Part shown: piece after piece, positions 17,258 through 25,074 of the stretch | Numbering within the stretch: position 1 is the first letter of the stretch | Layout of the letters: every line of letters starts with the position of its first letter | Source: Thermosulfurimonas dismutans | Lineage (GTDB): Bacteria; Desulfobacterota; Thermodesulfobacteria; Thermodesulfobacteriales; Thermodesulfobacteriaceae | DNA length: 52,902 nt | Direction: 5' to 3' | NCBI GenBank assembly: GCA_011322625.1 | Contig: DRMH01000113.1 | Coordinates: 1-52,902 of the forward strand | The notes under the pieces: model-generated | Databases searched by the model: none | Told to the model about the DNA's origin: nothing | What the model saw: the letters and a program-made list of their open reading frames with translations, nothing else | Program-made: the position numbers and the translations under genes

Positions 17258-18189
17258 CCGTGCTCGAACTCCGGGAGGTCTCCAAGAGCTATCGTCTGCG
17301 CGGGTTTCTGCGCCAGGGCCCGGAACTGCAGGTCCTCGCAGGGGTCTCCCTTTCCCTGAGGCGCCACGAAATCCTGGGCCTGGTAGGGGAAAGCGGCTGC
17401 GGCAAATCCACCCTGGCCCGCCTGGCCCTGGCCCTGGAAAAACCCGATCAGGGCGAATTCCTCTTCCTGGGTCAACCCTACTGGCGACTTCCCCGCCGGG
17501 AGCGCCGGAACCTCCGACCCCGCTTACAGGCCGTGTTCCAGGACCCCGCGGCCTCGCTCAACCCCCGCATGAGGATCGGCGACCTCATCTCCGAACCCCT
17601 GCGTCTGCAGGGCGTCTCCCGTGAGGAGACCCGGGACCGAACCCTCAAAATGATGGAGATGGTCGGGCTACCCGAGGAGGCCCTGTCCCGGTTCCCCCAT
17701 CAACTCTCCGGAGGCCAGCGGCAACGGGTGGCCCTGGCCCGGGCCCTGATCACCCATCCCGAGGTGGTGGTCCTGGACGAACCCACCTCGGCCCTGGATG
17801 TCTCCGTGCAGGCCCAGATCCTCAACCTCCTCCTGGATCTCCAGCATCGCTTCGGCGTAAGTTATATCTTCATCTCCCACGACCTGCCGGTGGTGCTCTA
17901 CCTGGCCCATCGGGTGGCGGTGATGTACCTGGGGGAGATCGTGGAAATGGCCCCGGCCGCGGATCTGGAAAAACCAGGCCTCCATCCCTATACCGAACTC
18001 CTTCTGGCCTCCATACCCGGTGAGCGCAAGAAACGACCCGTAGCCGGAGAACCCCCCAGTCTCCTGCGACGTCCTTACGGCTGTGTGTTTCATCCCCGTT
18101 GTCCCGAGGCTCGACCCCTCTGTCAGCGGGAAAAACCCCCTCTGCGAAGGGTTTCCCGAGAACATTTCATAGCCTGCCATCGGCGGTAG
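17254..18189 (+). CDS. Dipeptide/oligopeptide ABC transporter ATPase (DppF/OppF type)
   Basis: This is the second ATPase of the peptide importer pair, 311 residues from the ATG overlapping the previous stop. It shows Walker A GESGCGKST, FQDPAASLNPRM, LSGGQRQRVALARAL, Walker B VVLDEPTSALDVSVQAQ and the SHD switch. The C-terminal extension contains YGCVFHPRCPEA. The open frame continues 105 nt further upstream only as an overlap with dppD and lacks family sequence there. rtcA follows after 3 nt. Confidence 0.92.
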   Translation: MTVLELREVSKSYRLRGFLRQGPELQVLAGVSLSLRRHEILGLVGESGCGKSTLARLALALEKPDQGEFLFLGQPYWRLPRRERRNLRPRLQAVFQDPAASLNPRMRIGDLISEPLRLQGVSREETRDRTLKMMEMVGLPEEALSRFPHQLSGGQRQRVALARALITHPEVVVLDEPTSALDVSVQAQILNLLLDLQHRFGVSYIFISHDLPVVLYLAHRVAVMYLGEIVEMAPAADLEKPGLHPYTELLLASIPGERKKRPVAGEPPSLLRRPYGCVFHPRCPEARPLCQREKPPLRRVSREHFIACHRR

Positions 18190-18192
18190 GGT

Positions 18193-19233
18193 ATGCTGAT
18201 CCTCGACGGTTCCTACGGAGAAGGCGGAGGGCAGATCCTGCGCACCGCCCTGACCCTGTCCCTTCTCACCGGAAAGGCCTTCCATCTGGTGAACATCCGC
18301 GCCGGGCGCCCCCGTCCGGGCCTGCGACCCCAGCACCTGGCCTGCGTAAAAGGCGCGGCTCGACTGGGACAGGCCGAGGTGCAGGGGGCCGAGAAAGGGT
18401 CCCGGGAACTGGTCTTCCGTCCGGGAAGACTCCGGGGCGGGGCCTATACCCTGGACATAGGCACCGCCGGGGCCACCGGACTCCTCTTTCAGACCCTTTA
18501 TCTTCCCCTGGCCCGGGCCGGGGGAGGAAGGCTCATCCTCCGGGGCGGCACCCATGTGCCGGCCAGTCCCTGTTTCCACTATCTGGAACGGGTCTTCTGG
18601 CCGGTGGTCTGCGCCATGGGGCTCTCCGGGGAACTCCATCTTCGAAGGTACGGGTTCTATCCCGCCGGAGGCGGGGAGATACGGGCCGATATCGCCCCGG
18701 TTCGAGGTCTGTCCGGACTCGACCTGCGCGCCCCTCTCACGGACCCCTCTCCGGTGGTCCTTTCGGTAATCACCGCTGATCTCCCCGGCCACATCCGGGA
18801 ACGACAGGCCCGAAGGGCCGAAAGCCTCCTGCAGGCCCGAGGGCTCTCACCGGTGCTGGAGACCGCCACCGTAAAGGCCTCCTCACCCGGAACCTTCGTG
18901 GGAGTGGTGGGGAGAGGGGAAACGGCCCGCGCCGGAGGTTTCGCCCTGGGAGCCCGGGGCAAACCCGCGGAAAGGGTGGCCGAGGAAGCCCTCCGGCCTT
19001 ATCTTGAAGTCATGGACGCGGAGGCCGCGGTGGACGAATACCTGGCCGACCAGCTTCTCCTGCCCGCGGCTCTGGCCTCCGGAAAAACCGTCCTCCGCAC
19101 CCCGCGTCTCACCCGTCATCTCCTGACCAATGCCTGGGTAATAGAACGGTTCCTCCCCGAGGTGCGGATAGAGATCCGGGGTGAGGAGGGAAAAAGCGGA
19201 GAGGTGGAGATCCGGGGTGTGGCCCTATTCTGA
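18193..19233 (+). CDS. rtcA: RNA 3'-terminal phosphate cyclase
   Basis: RtcA uses ATP to turn an RNA 3'-phosphate into a 2',3'-cyclic phosphate through a histidyl-AMP intermediate. The 346 residues start with DGSYGEGGGQILRTAL and contain RPGLRPQHL. The active-site histidine is His309 in LTRHLLTNAW, the same number as in E. coli RtcA. It belongs to the cyclase subgroup, not the Rcl1 rRNA subgroup, because this histidine is kept. The RNA ligase gene follows with a short overlap, so the pair forms an RNA-end-processing cassette. RtcB and the RtcR regulator are not nearby. Confidence 0.95.
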   Translation: MLILDGSYGEGGGQILRTALTLSLLTGKAFHLVNIRAGRPRPGLRPQHLACVKGAARLGQAEVQGAEKGSRELVFRPGRLRGGAYTLDIGTAGATGLLFQTLYLPLARAGGGRLILRGGTHVPASPCFHYLERVFWPVVCAMGLSGELHLRRYGFYPAGGGEIRADIAPVRGLSGLDLRAPLTDPSPVVLSVITADLPGHIRERQARRAESLLQARGLSPVLETATVKASSPGTFVGVVGRGETARAGGFALGARGKPAERVAEEALRPYLEVMDAEAAVDEYLADQLLLPAALASGKTVLRTPRLTRHLLTNAWVIERFLPEVRIEIRGEEGKSGEVEIRGVALF

Positions 19234-20380
19234 AGAGGACCGAAAAAGACTGGCGGAGATCTATCCCCATAACCCCCTTCTCCGCCGTTTTCCGCTCAAG
19301 GTGTGGGAGGAGGCCCTTGCCGAGGGCCGGCTGCGGGTGGTGCTGGGGACGCGGACCCCGCTTTTCCGCCTGCGGCGCGACTTCAAGGGCTTACCCAGCG
19401 GGACTATCTTCGGGCCGGAAACAGTCATCCCTTCCTTTCCCCATATCCCGCGCATCTTTCGCCTGCACACCGGAGTCCCCCGCTACCTTCAGGGGCCCTT
19501 CTGGGCGGAGGAAAAGATCGAGGGCTACAACGTGCGTCTTTTCCGGGTGGGGGACGAGATCCTGGCCGCAACCCGCAGGGGGTTTATCTGTCCCTTTGCC
19601 ACCGACCGCTATCCGGATTTCTTACCCCGGCTGGAGGAGTTCCTCCGGGACCATCCCCATCTCTGTGTCTGTTGCGAGGTGGCCGGCCCGGGAAACCCTT
19701 TCGTGGGGGAATGGCCTCCTTATATCCAGGAGGACGTGCACTTTTTTGTCTTCGATCTGATGCGTCTTCCGGAGGGGGAACTGCTTCCGCCCCCGGAAAA
19801 ATATCGGCTCCTTGCGGCCTACGAGTTCCCCACCCCCGAGATCCACGGCCCCTACACCCCGGACCGGCTGGACCCCCTCTCTCAACTCCTGCGACGGTAT
19901 GATCGGGAAGGACGCGAGGGGGTGGTGCTCAAGTCCGCCGACGGTAAGATCTATCTCAAATACGCCACCCCGGGTTCCCATCTGGAGGACCTCCGGGTGG
20001 TCTTTCCCTACCTGGGAGATGTCCCGCCGGAGTATCTCACCCATCGGCTGGTGCGTTACCTCCTCAGCCAATGGGAACTTTACGGGAAGCTCAAGGGAGA
20101 GATCTGGGAGAGGGTGGGGACCAGGATCCTCTCCGGTCTCGAGGACCTCTTTTCCCGGCTGGACCGGGGGGAGGTGGTGAGCGAGGCCTTTCGTTTGCGC
20201 TTCCGCACCCGACGGGCCTTTGAGGCCCTTCTGGCCCACTTTCGCCATGCTCAGGTCAAGGTGGAGGTAAGGGAGGTGCGGGAGGAGGCCGGCTACCTGG
20301 TGGTGGAGATAGTCAAGATCTATCCCCGGGCCACCTCCTTCTGGCGACAGAAACTGGAGGGGTTCTCGGTGGTGGATTAG
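19217..20380 (+). CDS. ATP-dependent RNA ligase, Pab1020/Rnl3 family
   Basis: This archaeal-type ligase joins RNA 5'-phosphate and 3'-hydroxyl ends and can circularise RNA. With the GTG at 19217 the protein has 387 residues. Nucleotidyltransferase motif I is EEKIEGYNVRLF with the adenylated Lys100. 'RRGFICPFATDRYPDFLP', 'CCEVAGPGNPFVGEWPPYIQ' (motif III region) and EGVVLKSADGKIYLKYAT (motifs IV and V) match the family closely. A helical dimerisation tail follows. A second GTG at 19181 would add 12 residues with a poorer ribosome site. It overlaps rtcA by 17 nt and its stop overlaps the convergent permease stop. The family is mainly archaeal, so transfer is likely. Confidence 0.88.
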   Translation: MWPYSEEDRKRLAEIYPHNPLLRRFPLKVWEEALAEGRLRVVLGTRTPLFRLRRDFKGLPSGTIFGPETVIPSFPHIPRIFRLHTGVPRYLQGPFWAEEKIEGYNVRLFRVGDEILAATRRGFICPFATDRYPDFLPRLEEFLRDHPHLCVCCEVAGPGNPFVGEWPPYIQEDVHFFVFDLMRLPEGELLPPPEKYRLLAAYEFPTPEIHGPYTPDRLDPLSQLLRRYDREGREGVVLKSADGKIYLKYATPGSHLEDLRVVFPYLGDVPPEYLTHRLVRYLLSQWELYGKLKGEIWERVGTRILSGLEDLFSRLDRGEVVSEAFRLRFRTRRAFEALLAHFRHAQVKVEVREVREEAGYLVVEIVKIYPRATSFWRQKLEGFSVVD

Positions 20381-21417
20381 GGCTGACAACCGCAGCCCGA
20401 GGTCGGCCCCGGGGAAAACCTCTTCCAGATCAGCTCGCGCACGAAGAGCCATCCCAGGAGCAGAGCCGCCAGGACGGAGATCAGACCCGGCCCCTCGGCG
20501 GAAACGGACCTAGGGCGCAGAAGGGTGGAGGGCACCAGCTGATCAAAGATCCATCCCGAGGCCAGGGCGGCGGCCATGAGGGTCCCCAGATAAAGAAGGG
20601 TAACCCTGCGGCCGAAGAATTTGGCCAGTACGGTAAGGGAGGTGAGATTGGTGGCCGGACCGGCCATAAGAAAGACCAGCACGCTCCCCGGGCTGAACCC
20701 CTTGAGGAGCAGGGCGTAACCCAGAGGGATGGAGGCCGTGGCACAGAGATAGATGGGGATGCCCAGAAGCAGCATGGCCGGGTAGGTAAGTCCGTGTGCC
20801 GCCAGGACCCGGGCCAGATCCGGAGGCAGGAGCAGGGCCGCCAGAGCCGCCAGGAAAAACCCCAGGAGCAGCGGACGCGCCATCTCCGCAAAGAGTTCCT
20901 CCACCGCATGACGCAGGGAGGCCCGCATCTTCTCCCGGAAGGTATGGGTGTGCGGCCCCTCCTGGTCGCAACAGAGACAGGAAAGCGAGGAGGAGGGCGA
21001 AAGGTCCCGGGGGCGGGTGGTCAGGGTGAGGACCAGGGCCACCAGGACAGAAGCGGCCAGGGCCGAAAGAGGATAGGCCAGGGCGAAGAACCCTCCCAGA
21101 AGACCGTAGGCCAGGAGAATGGCGTCGGCGCTGGTCTGGGGCGTGGCCACCAGAAAGGCAAAGGTGGCCGGAAGACCGGCCCCGGAACGGTAGAGCCCCA
21201 CCGCCGCCGGAAGCACCCCGCAACTACAAAGGGGAAGCGGCAACCCGAAAAGGGCCGCCTTGAAGGCCCCGGTCAGCGAGTGTCCCCCCAAATGTCGCAC
21301 CAGAAAATCCTCCGGAATAAAGACCCGGAGAAGACCGGCGATAAAAAGCCCCACCAGGATATACGGGGCGCTCTCCACGAACAGATGCCCCAAAATCTTC
21401 AAGTACGTCTCCACCAT
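20377..21417 (-). CDS. DUF318/YraQ-type permease (SO_0444-like Cu/Zn efflux)
   Basis: The protein has 346 residues and about eight membrane helices in two halves. The first half carries PLPLCSCGVLP (Cys64, Cys66) and ATPQTSADAI, both typical of the family. The second half has the matching 'MAGPATNLTSL'. A cytoplasmic loop after helix 4 is rich in metal-type residues (Cys147, Cys149, Cys150, His156, His158), and the tail ends in SGCGCQP. This fits a soft-metal exporter. The ATG follows GGGAGGAGCAG. The substrate is inferred from the family, not shown. Confidence 0.82.
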   Translation of the reverse strand: MVETYLKILGHLFVESAPYILVGLFIAGLLRVFIPEDFLVRHLGGHSLTGAFKAALFGLPLPLCSCGVLPAAVGLYRSGAGLPATFAFLVATPQTSADAILLAYGLLGGFFALAYPLSALAASVLVALVLTLTTRPRDLSPSSSLSCLCCDQEGPHTHTFREKMRASLRHAVEELFAEMARPLLLGFFLAALAALLLPPDLARVLAAHGLTYPAMLLLGIPIYLCATASIPLGYALLLKGFSPGSVLVFLMAGPATNLTSLTVLAKFFGRRVTLLYLGTLMAAALASGWIFDQLVPSTLLRPRSVSAEGPGLISVLAALLLGWLFVRELIWKRFSPGPTSGCGCQP

Positions 21418-21442
21418 CTGCTCCTCCCGTGGAAATCCCAGT

Positions 21443-21472
21443 TTAACATCCCGGAGAAATTGCGGCTATAAT
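21443..21472 (+). promoter_or_regulatory. Promoter of the SDR-pfk pair, giving a leaderless start
   Basis: TTAACA (21443-21448), an 18-nt spacer and a perfect TATAAT (21467-21472) predict a start at about 21479, one base before the ATG at 21480. Confidence 0.65.
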
Positions 21473-21479
21473 GGAAGGG

Positions 21480-22391
21480 ATGAAACGGGTCTTTGTTCTC
21501 GGGGGCACGGGGTTTATCGGGCGGCATCTCCTGCGGGCCCTTAAGGAACGGGGGTACGAGGTCTATGCCCTGGTCCGGAGTCGAAGCCGGATAGCCCTCC
21601 TTCCCCCGGGGGTGCGCCCGGTTCCCGGGGATCCCCTGCGCCCCGGGGACTGGCAGAGGGAAGCCGCCTCCTGTGAGGCCGGGATCAATCTGGCCGGAGC
21701 CAACATCTTCCGGCGCTGGAACGAGGAATACAAACGTCTGCTGCGGGAATCCCGGATCCTTTCCACCCGGTTTCTGGGTGAGGCCCTTCCCGAGGGGGCC
21801 ACCCTGATCAACGCCTCGGCGGTGGGATATTACGGAGATTGCGGCGAGGAGGAGGTGGCCGAGGATCATCCCCCGGGCCAGGACTTCCTGGCCCGCCTGT
21901 GTACGGACTGGGAAAGGGAGGCCCTGGCCCTGGAAAATAAGGGGTGCCGGGTGGCTATTTCGCGCTTCGGCATCGTCCTGGGGAACGACGGAGGGGCTCT
22001 CCTCAAGATGCTTCCGGCCTTCCGGCTGGGCCTGGGCGGCCCTATCGGAAACGGGCAACAGTGGTTCCCCTGGATCCATATCGCCGATGTGGTCTCGGGC
22101 CTGATCTTTCTTCTGGATAATCCCGAGGCCCGGGGGCCTTTCAACTTCGTGGCCCCGGAGGCGGTGCGGCAAAGGGATTTCGCCCGGATGCTGGGAAAGG
22201 TCCTGCACCGCCCGGCCCTGATCCCGGCCCCGGTACGGCTGTTGCGGCTCGTCTTCGGGGAGGTGGCCTCGGTGCTCACCGCGGGATGCCGGGCCCGCCC
22301 CCGAAGGCTCCTGGACCTGGGCTATACCTTCCTTTTCCCCGGGCTAAAAGAAGCCCTGGAAAATCTTCTCCAAAAAGGAGGTAAGGCATGA
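21480..22391 (+). CDS. TIGR01777-type SDR epimerase (YfcH-like)
   Basis: The 303 residues form an extended short-chain dehydrogenase with NAD(P)-binding VLGGTGFIGRHL at the N-terminus, INLAGANI, the active-site YYGD region (SAVGYYGDCGEEE) and the C-terminal DUF1731-like 'RPRRLLDLGYTFLFPGLKEAL'. The family is linked to nucleotide-sugar epimerases, but the substrate is unknown. An ATG 9 nt upstream (21471) overlaps the TATAAT box, so translation from 21480 on a leaderless mRNA is more likely. The stop overlaps the phosphofructokinase start (ATGA). Confidence 0.85.
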   Translation: MKRVFVLGGTGFIGRHLLRALKERGYEVYALVRSRSRIALLPPGVRPVPGDPLRPGDWQREAASCEAGINLAGANIFRRWNEEYKRLLRESRILSTRFLGEALPEGATLINASAVGYYGDCGEEEVAEDHPPGQDFLARLCTDWEREALALENKGCRVAISRFGIVLGNDGGALLKMLPAFRLGLGGPIGNGQQWFPWIHIADVVSGLIFLLDNPEARGPFNFVAPEAVRQRDFARMLGKVLHRPALIPAPVRLLRLVFGEVASVLTAGCRARPRRLLDLGYTFLFPGLKEALENLLQKGGKA

Positions 22392-23734
22392 AACCCACCT
22401 GTTCGCTCTTTGATTTTCTGGAGGAAATCCCCGAGGATATCTCCACGGAGATAGAAAACCTGGGACCGGCCAGGATAGAAAACCCTCTGAACCTGCCGGA
22501 GGGGTGTTTCGTCACCGACGATATGCGGGTCACCCTTCGGGTCTCGGAGAGTTTCCTGCGCGAGGCCCTTAAGGAGGGGCGCCCTCTGCCCGCGGCGGAA
22601 CTGGCCGGCCCCAGACCTTACATCTACTTTGATCCCTCCAAGACCCGGGCCGCGGTGGTGACCTGCGGGGGCCTTTGCCCGGGCATCAACGACGTGATAC
22701 GTTCCCTGGTCCTCACCCTCTATTATTCCTACGGAGTGCGCCACATCTACGGGATACGCTACGGTCTTCAGGGCTTCATCCCCGCCTACGGACACGACGT
22801 GGTGGAACTATCCCCGCAGGTGGTGGAGGGGATCCACGAACTGGGCGGCACCTTCCTGGGCACCTCCCGGGGGCATCAACCCATCGACCAGATCGTGGAT
22901 GCCCTGGAACGGATGAACGTGAACATCCTCTTTATGATCGGCGGGGACGGCACCTTCCGGGCCGCGGCCAAGATCAAGGAGGAAATCTCGCGCCGCGGGC
23001 TCAAGATCGCCGTGGTGGCCATCCCCAAAACCATCGACAACGACATCTGGCTGGTCTCCCGGACCTTCGGTTTCGTGACCGCGGTGGAGGAGGCCTGCAA
23101 GGCCATCCGCTGTGCCCATACCGAGGCCGTGGGGGCCCCCAACGGGATCGGTCTGGTCAAGGTCATGGGACGGTATTCCGGATTCATCGCCGCCGCCGCC
23201 ACTCTGGCCACCCGGGAGGTCAATTTCTGTCTCATCCCGGAGGAAGACTTTGATCTGGAGGGGCCCCGCGGGTTACTCGCCGCCCTGGAAAGGAGACTTG
23301 CGGCCCGGAAACACGCGGTCATCGTGGTGGCCGAGGGAGCCGGCCAGAAATACGTCCAGGGCGAAAAACCCGAATATGACCCCTCCGGAAACCTCAAACT
23401 GGGCGACATCGGAACCTTCCTGCGCGATCGGATCAAGGAATACTTCCGGGAGAAGGGCATCGAGGTTTACGTGCGTTACATCGACCCCAGCTACATCATC
23501 CGGAGCGTTCCGGCCTGTGTGGATGATCGAATCTACTGCGGGTTCCTGGGACAGTACGCGGTCCACGCCGCCATGGCCGGAAAGACCGGACTCATGATCG
23601 GCTACCTCAACCACCATTACGTGCACCTGCCCCTGAGCGAGGCCGTAAAACGCCGCAAGCGGGTGAATACCCAGAGCCGTTTCTGGCTCTCGGTCCTGGA
23701 ATCCACCGGCCAGGGCAGGCTCAAGAACGAATAA
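22388..23734 (+). CDS. ATP-dependent 6-phosphofructokinase (TP0108/plant-like clade)
   Basis: The enzyme phosphorylates fructose-6-phosphate in glycolysis. The 448 residues have a non-catalytic N-terminal extension (about 80) and then CGGLCPGINDVIRS, GGDGTFRAA (185-193), PKTIDNDI (213-220) and MGRYSGFIA. Gly188 rather than Asp in GGDGT marks ATP rather than pyrophosphate use; the Lys in PKTIDND places it with the Treponema TP0108, plant and trypanosome type. This is family-based reasoning. AAGGAGG precedes the ATG. It runs convergently into an aldolase gene with a 14-nt overlap. Confidence 0.88.
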   Translation: MKPTCSLFDFLEEIPEDISTEIENLGPARIENPLNLPEGCFVTDDMRVTLRVSESFLREALKEGRPLPAAELAGPRPYIYFDPSKTRAAVVTCGGLCPGINDVIRSLVLTLYYSYGVRHIYGIRYGLQGFIPAYGHDVVELSPQVVEGIHELGGTFLGTSRGHQPIDQIVDALERMNVNILFMIGGDGTFRAAAKIKEEISRRGLKIAVVAIPKTIDNDIWLVSRTFGFVTAVEEACKAIRCAHTEAVGAPNGIGLVKVMGRYSGFIAAAATLATREVNFCLIPEEDFDLEGPRGLLAALERRLAARKHAVIVVAEGAGQKYVQGEKPEYDPSGNLKLGDIGTFLRDRIKEYFREKGIEVYVRYIDPSYIIRSVPACVDDRIYCGFLGQYAVHAAMAGKTGLMIGYLNHHYVHLPLSEAVKRRKRVNTQSRFWLSVLESTGQGRLKNE

Positions 23735-24965
23735 CCCCGGAGACCAGCTCCAGGGTCCCGGTGACCTTGAGCGCCCGGAAGATGCGCTCGAAGGTCTCCT
23801 CCAGGGTCTGGATTATCGGAGCCTTCACCTCCTGGGGGAGATCCCACCATTCCTTCTTGAAGATCCCGAACCCTTTCTTGCGCACCTTGTAAATGAACTG
23901 GGCTTCGGTCCAGCCCTCCTTCCATTCGTGCCGCAGGTGCTCCTTGAGATAGGCGTAAATCTTCTGACGGAACTCCTCGGGAAGGGCGGGATGGTCGTAA
24001 AGGAGGTTCTGGAAACCGGTGGCCAGATGGATCTCCACACAACCCACCTCCGGGAAGAGGTGGAAGAGTTCCTCCGGCAGGGTGGAGGCCCCGTGTTGCA
24101 CCGCCCCGGCCATGCCGTATTCCCGGCGGGCGATTTCGGAAAGGGTGCGCAGGGTATCGAAGTCTATCTGCACCCGGGCCACGGAACCGTCCGGAAGCAC
24201 CACCCCGCCATGACTGGAACCGGTCTGGACGCTGATCTTGGAAAGCCCGGCCTCCCCTCGAAAGCACCGATTGAACCCCTCCATGAAGGCCCGAAGCTCC
24301 TCCGGGGTGCTGTTGTGCCCCCCGATCTCCCCGATCTCCCCACCCAGGTTGACCGTGATGCCCTCGGGTTCCAGGGAACGCACATAGGTGGCCAGTTCCG
24401 CGGTGAGTTCATAGTTGGGACGTTGCTGTTCGGAAAGGGTCTCCCTGGAGAGATCCACCAGGGTGGAGGCATCGATATCCAGGTTATAGAACCCCGCCTC
24501 CAGGGCCTCCCGGATGAGCTGGCGCAGGGCTTCCTTTTCGGTCTGGGGGCTGGCCTGATAGGCCTTGCGGTTGGCCTGAAAATGGTCCCCCTGCAGGAAG
24601 ACCGGCCCGGGGAATTCCTCGCGCACCGCCGCAGCCAGCACCACCGCCGCATACTCCAGAGGACGCTGCCGGGTATAGCCCATCTCGGAGCGGGCGATCT
24701 CCACCAGCACCGCCCCCACCGAAAGCCTCCGGGCCACCCGAAAGAGGGCCCGGGCCACATCGTAGGTCATCCCCCGAATATTGATGGCCGGGACGGTAAA
24801 CCCCCGAAACTCCCGGGCGATCTCCCGATAGAGGGGATAGATGGAAGCCAGTCGCCCTCCCAGGGCCTGCGCCTTCTCCCGCACCTCCCGAAGACGGGCT
24901 TCCTTTTCCTCCCCTTCAGAAAACACGGCCTCATAAACCATGGCGTCCAGCTGGCTCCTTTCCAT
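23721..24965 (-). CDS. Class II fructose-bisphosphate aldolase-like protein, long form
   Basis: The 414 residues exceed the usual 285-360. The metal-dependent aldolase residues can be followed: GDHFQ (Asp127, His128), YNLDIDASTLVD, GGEIGEIGGHNST (Glu210), SSHGG (His252) and VQHGAST (His291). The extra length is an N-terminal 50-residue helical region and a C-terminal tail after about 330. The motifs differ in detail from classical FbaA (HGAST rather than HGGSG), so another ketose-bisphosphate substrate is possible. Its place beside phosphofructokinase supports fructose-1,6-bisphosphate. The ATG follows GGAAGGAGG. Confidence 0.75.
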   Translation of the reverse strand: MERSQLDAMVYEAVFSEGEEKEARLREVREKAQALGGRLASIYPLYREIAREFRGFTVPAINIRGMTYDVARALFRVARRLSVGAVLVEIARSEMGYTRQRPLEYAAVVLAAAVREEFPGPVFLQGDHFQANRKAYQASPQTEKEALRQLIREALEAGFYNLDIDASTLVDLSRETLSEQQRPNYELTAELATYVRSLEPEGITVNLGGEIGEIGGHNSTPEELRAFMEGFNRCFRGEAGLSKISVQTGSSHGGVVLPDGSVARVQIDFDTLRTLSEIARREYGMAGAVQHGASTLPEELFHLFPEVGCVEIHLATGFQNLLYDHPALPEEFRQKIYAYLKEHLRHEWKEGWTEAQFIYKVRKKGFGIFKKEWWDLPQEVKAPIIQTLEETFERIFRALKVTGTLELVSGVIRS

Positions 24966-24990
24966 GAAAACCTCCTTCCCCCTTTCACCC

Positions 24991-25005
24991 GGAGCCCATG
25001 GCTCC
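24991..25005. repeat. Palindrome GGAGCC-CAT-GGCTCC in the aldolase leader
   Basis: A perfect 6-bp inverted repeat with a 3-nt loop lies between the divergent aldolase and chemoreceptor genes. It falls about 20-34 nt into the predicted aldolase transcript, so it could be an RNA hairpin or an operator. Confidence 0.4.
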
Positions 25006-25031
25006 TGTAAAAGAGTCTATTTTTAGGTATT

Positions 25032-25060
25032 ATTAAACCATACTCGTCTCCGAAAACCAA
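25032..25060 (-). promoter_or_regulatory. Candidate promoter of the aldolase gene
   Basis: TTGGTT (25060-25055), a 17-nt spacer and TTTAAT (25037-25032) give a start near 25025 and a leader of about 60 nt. Confidence 0.4.
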
Positions 25061-25074
25061 ATCGGGAGGTCAAG

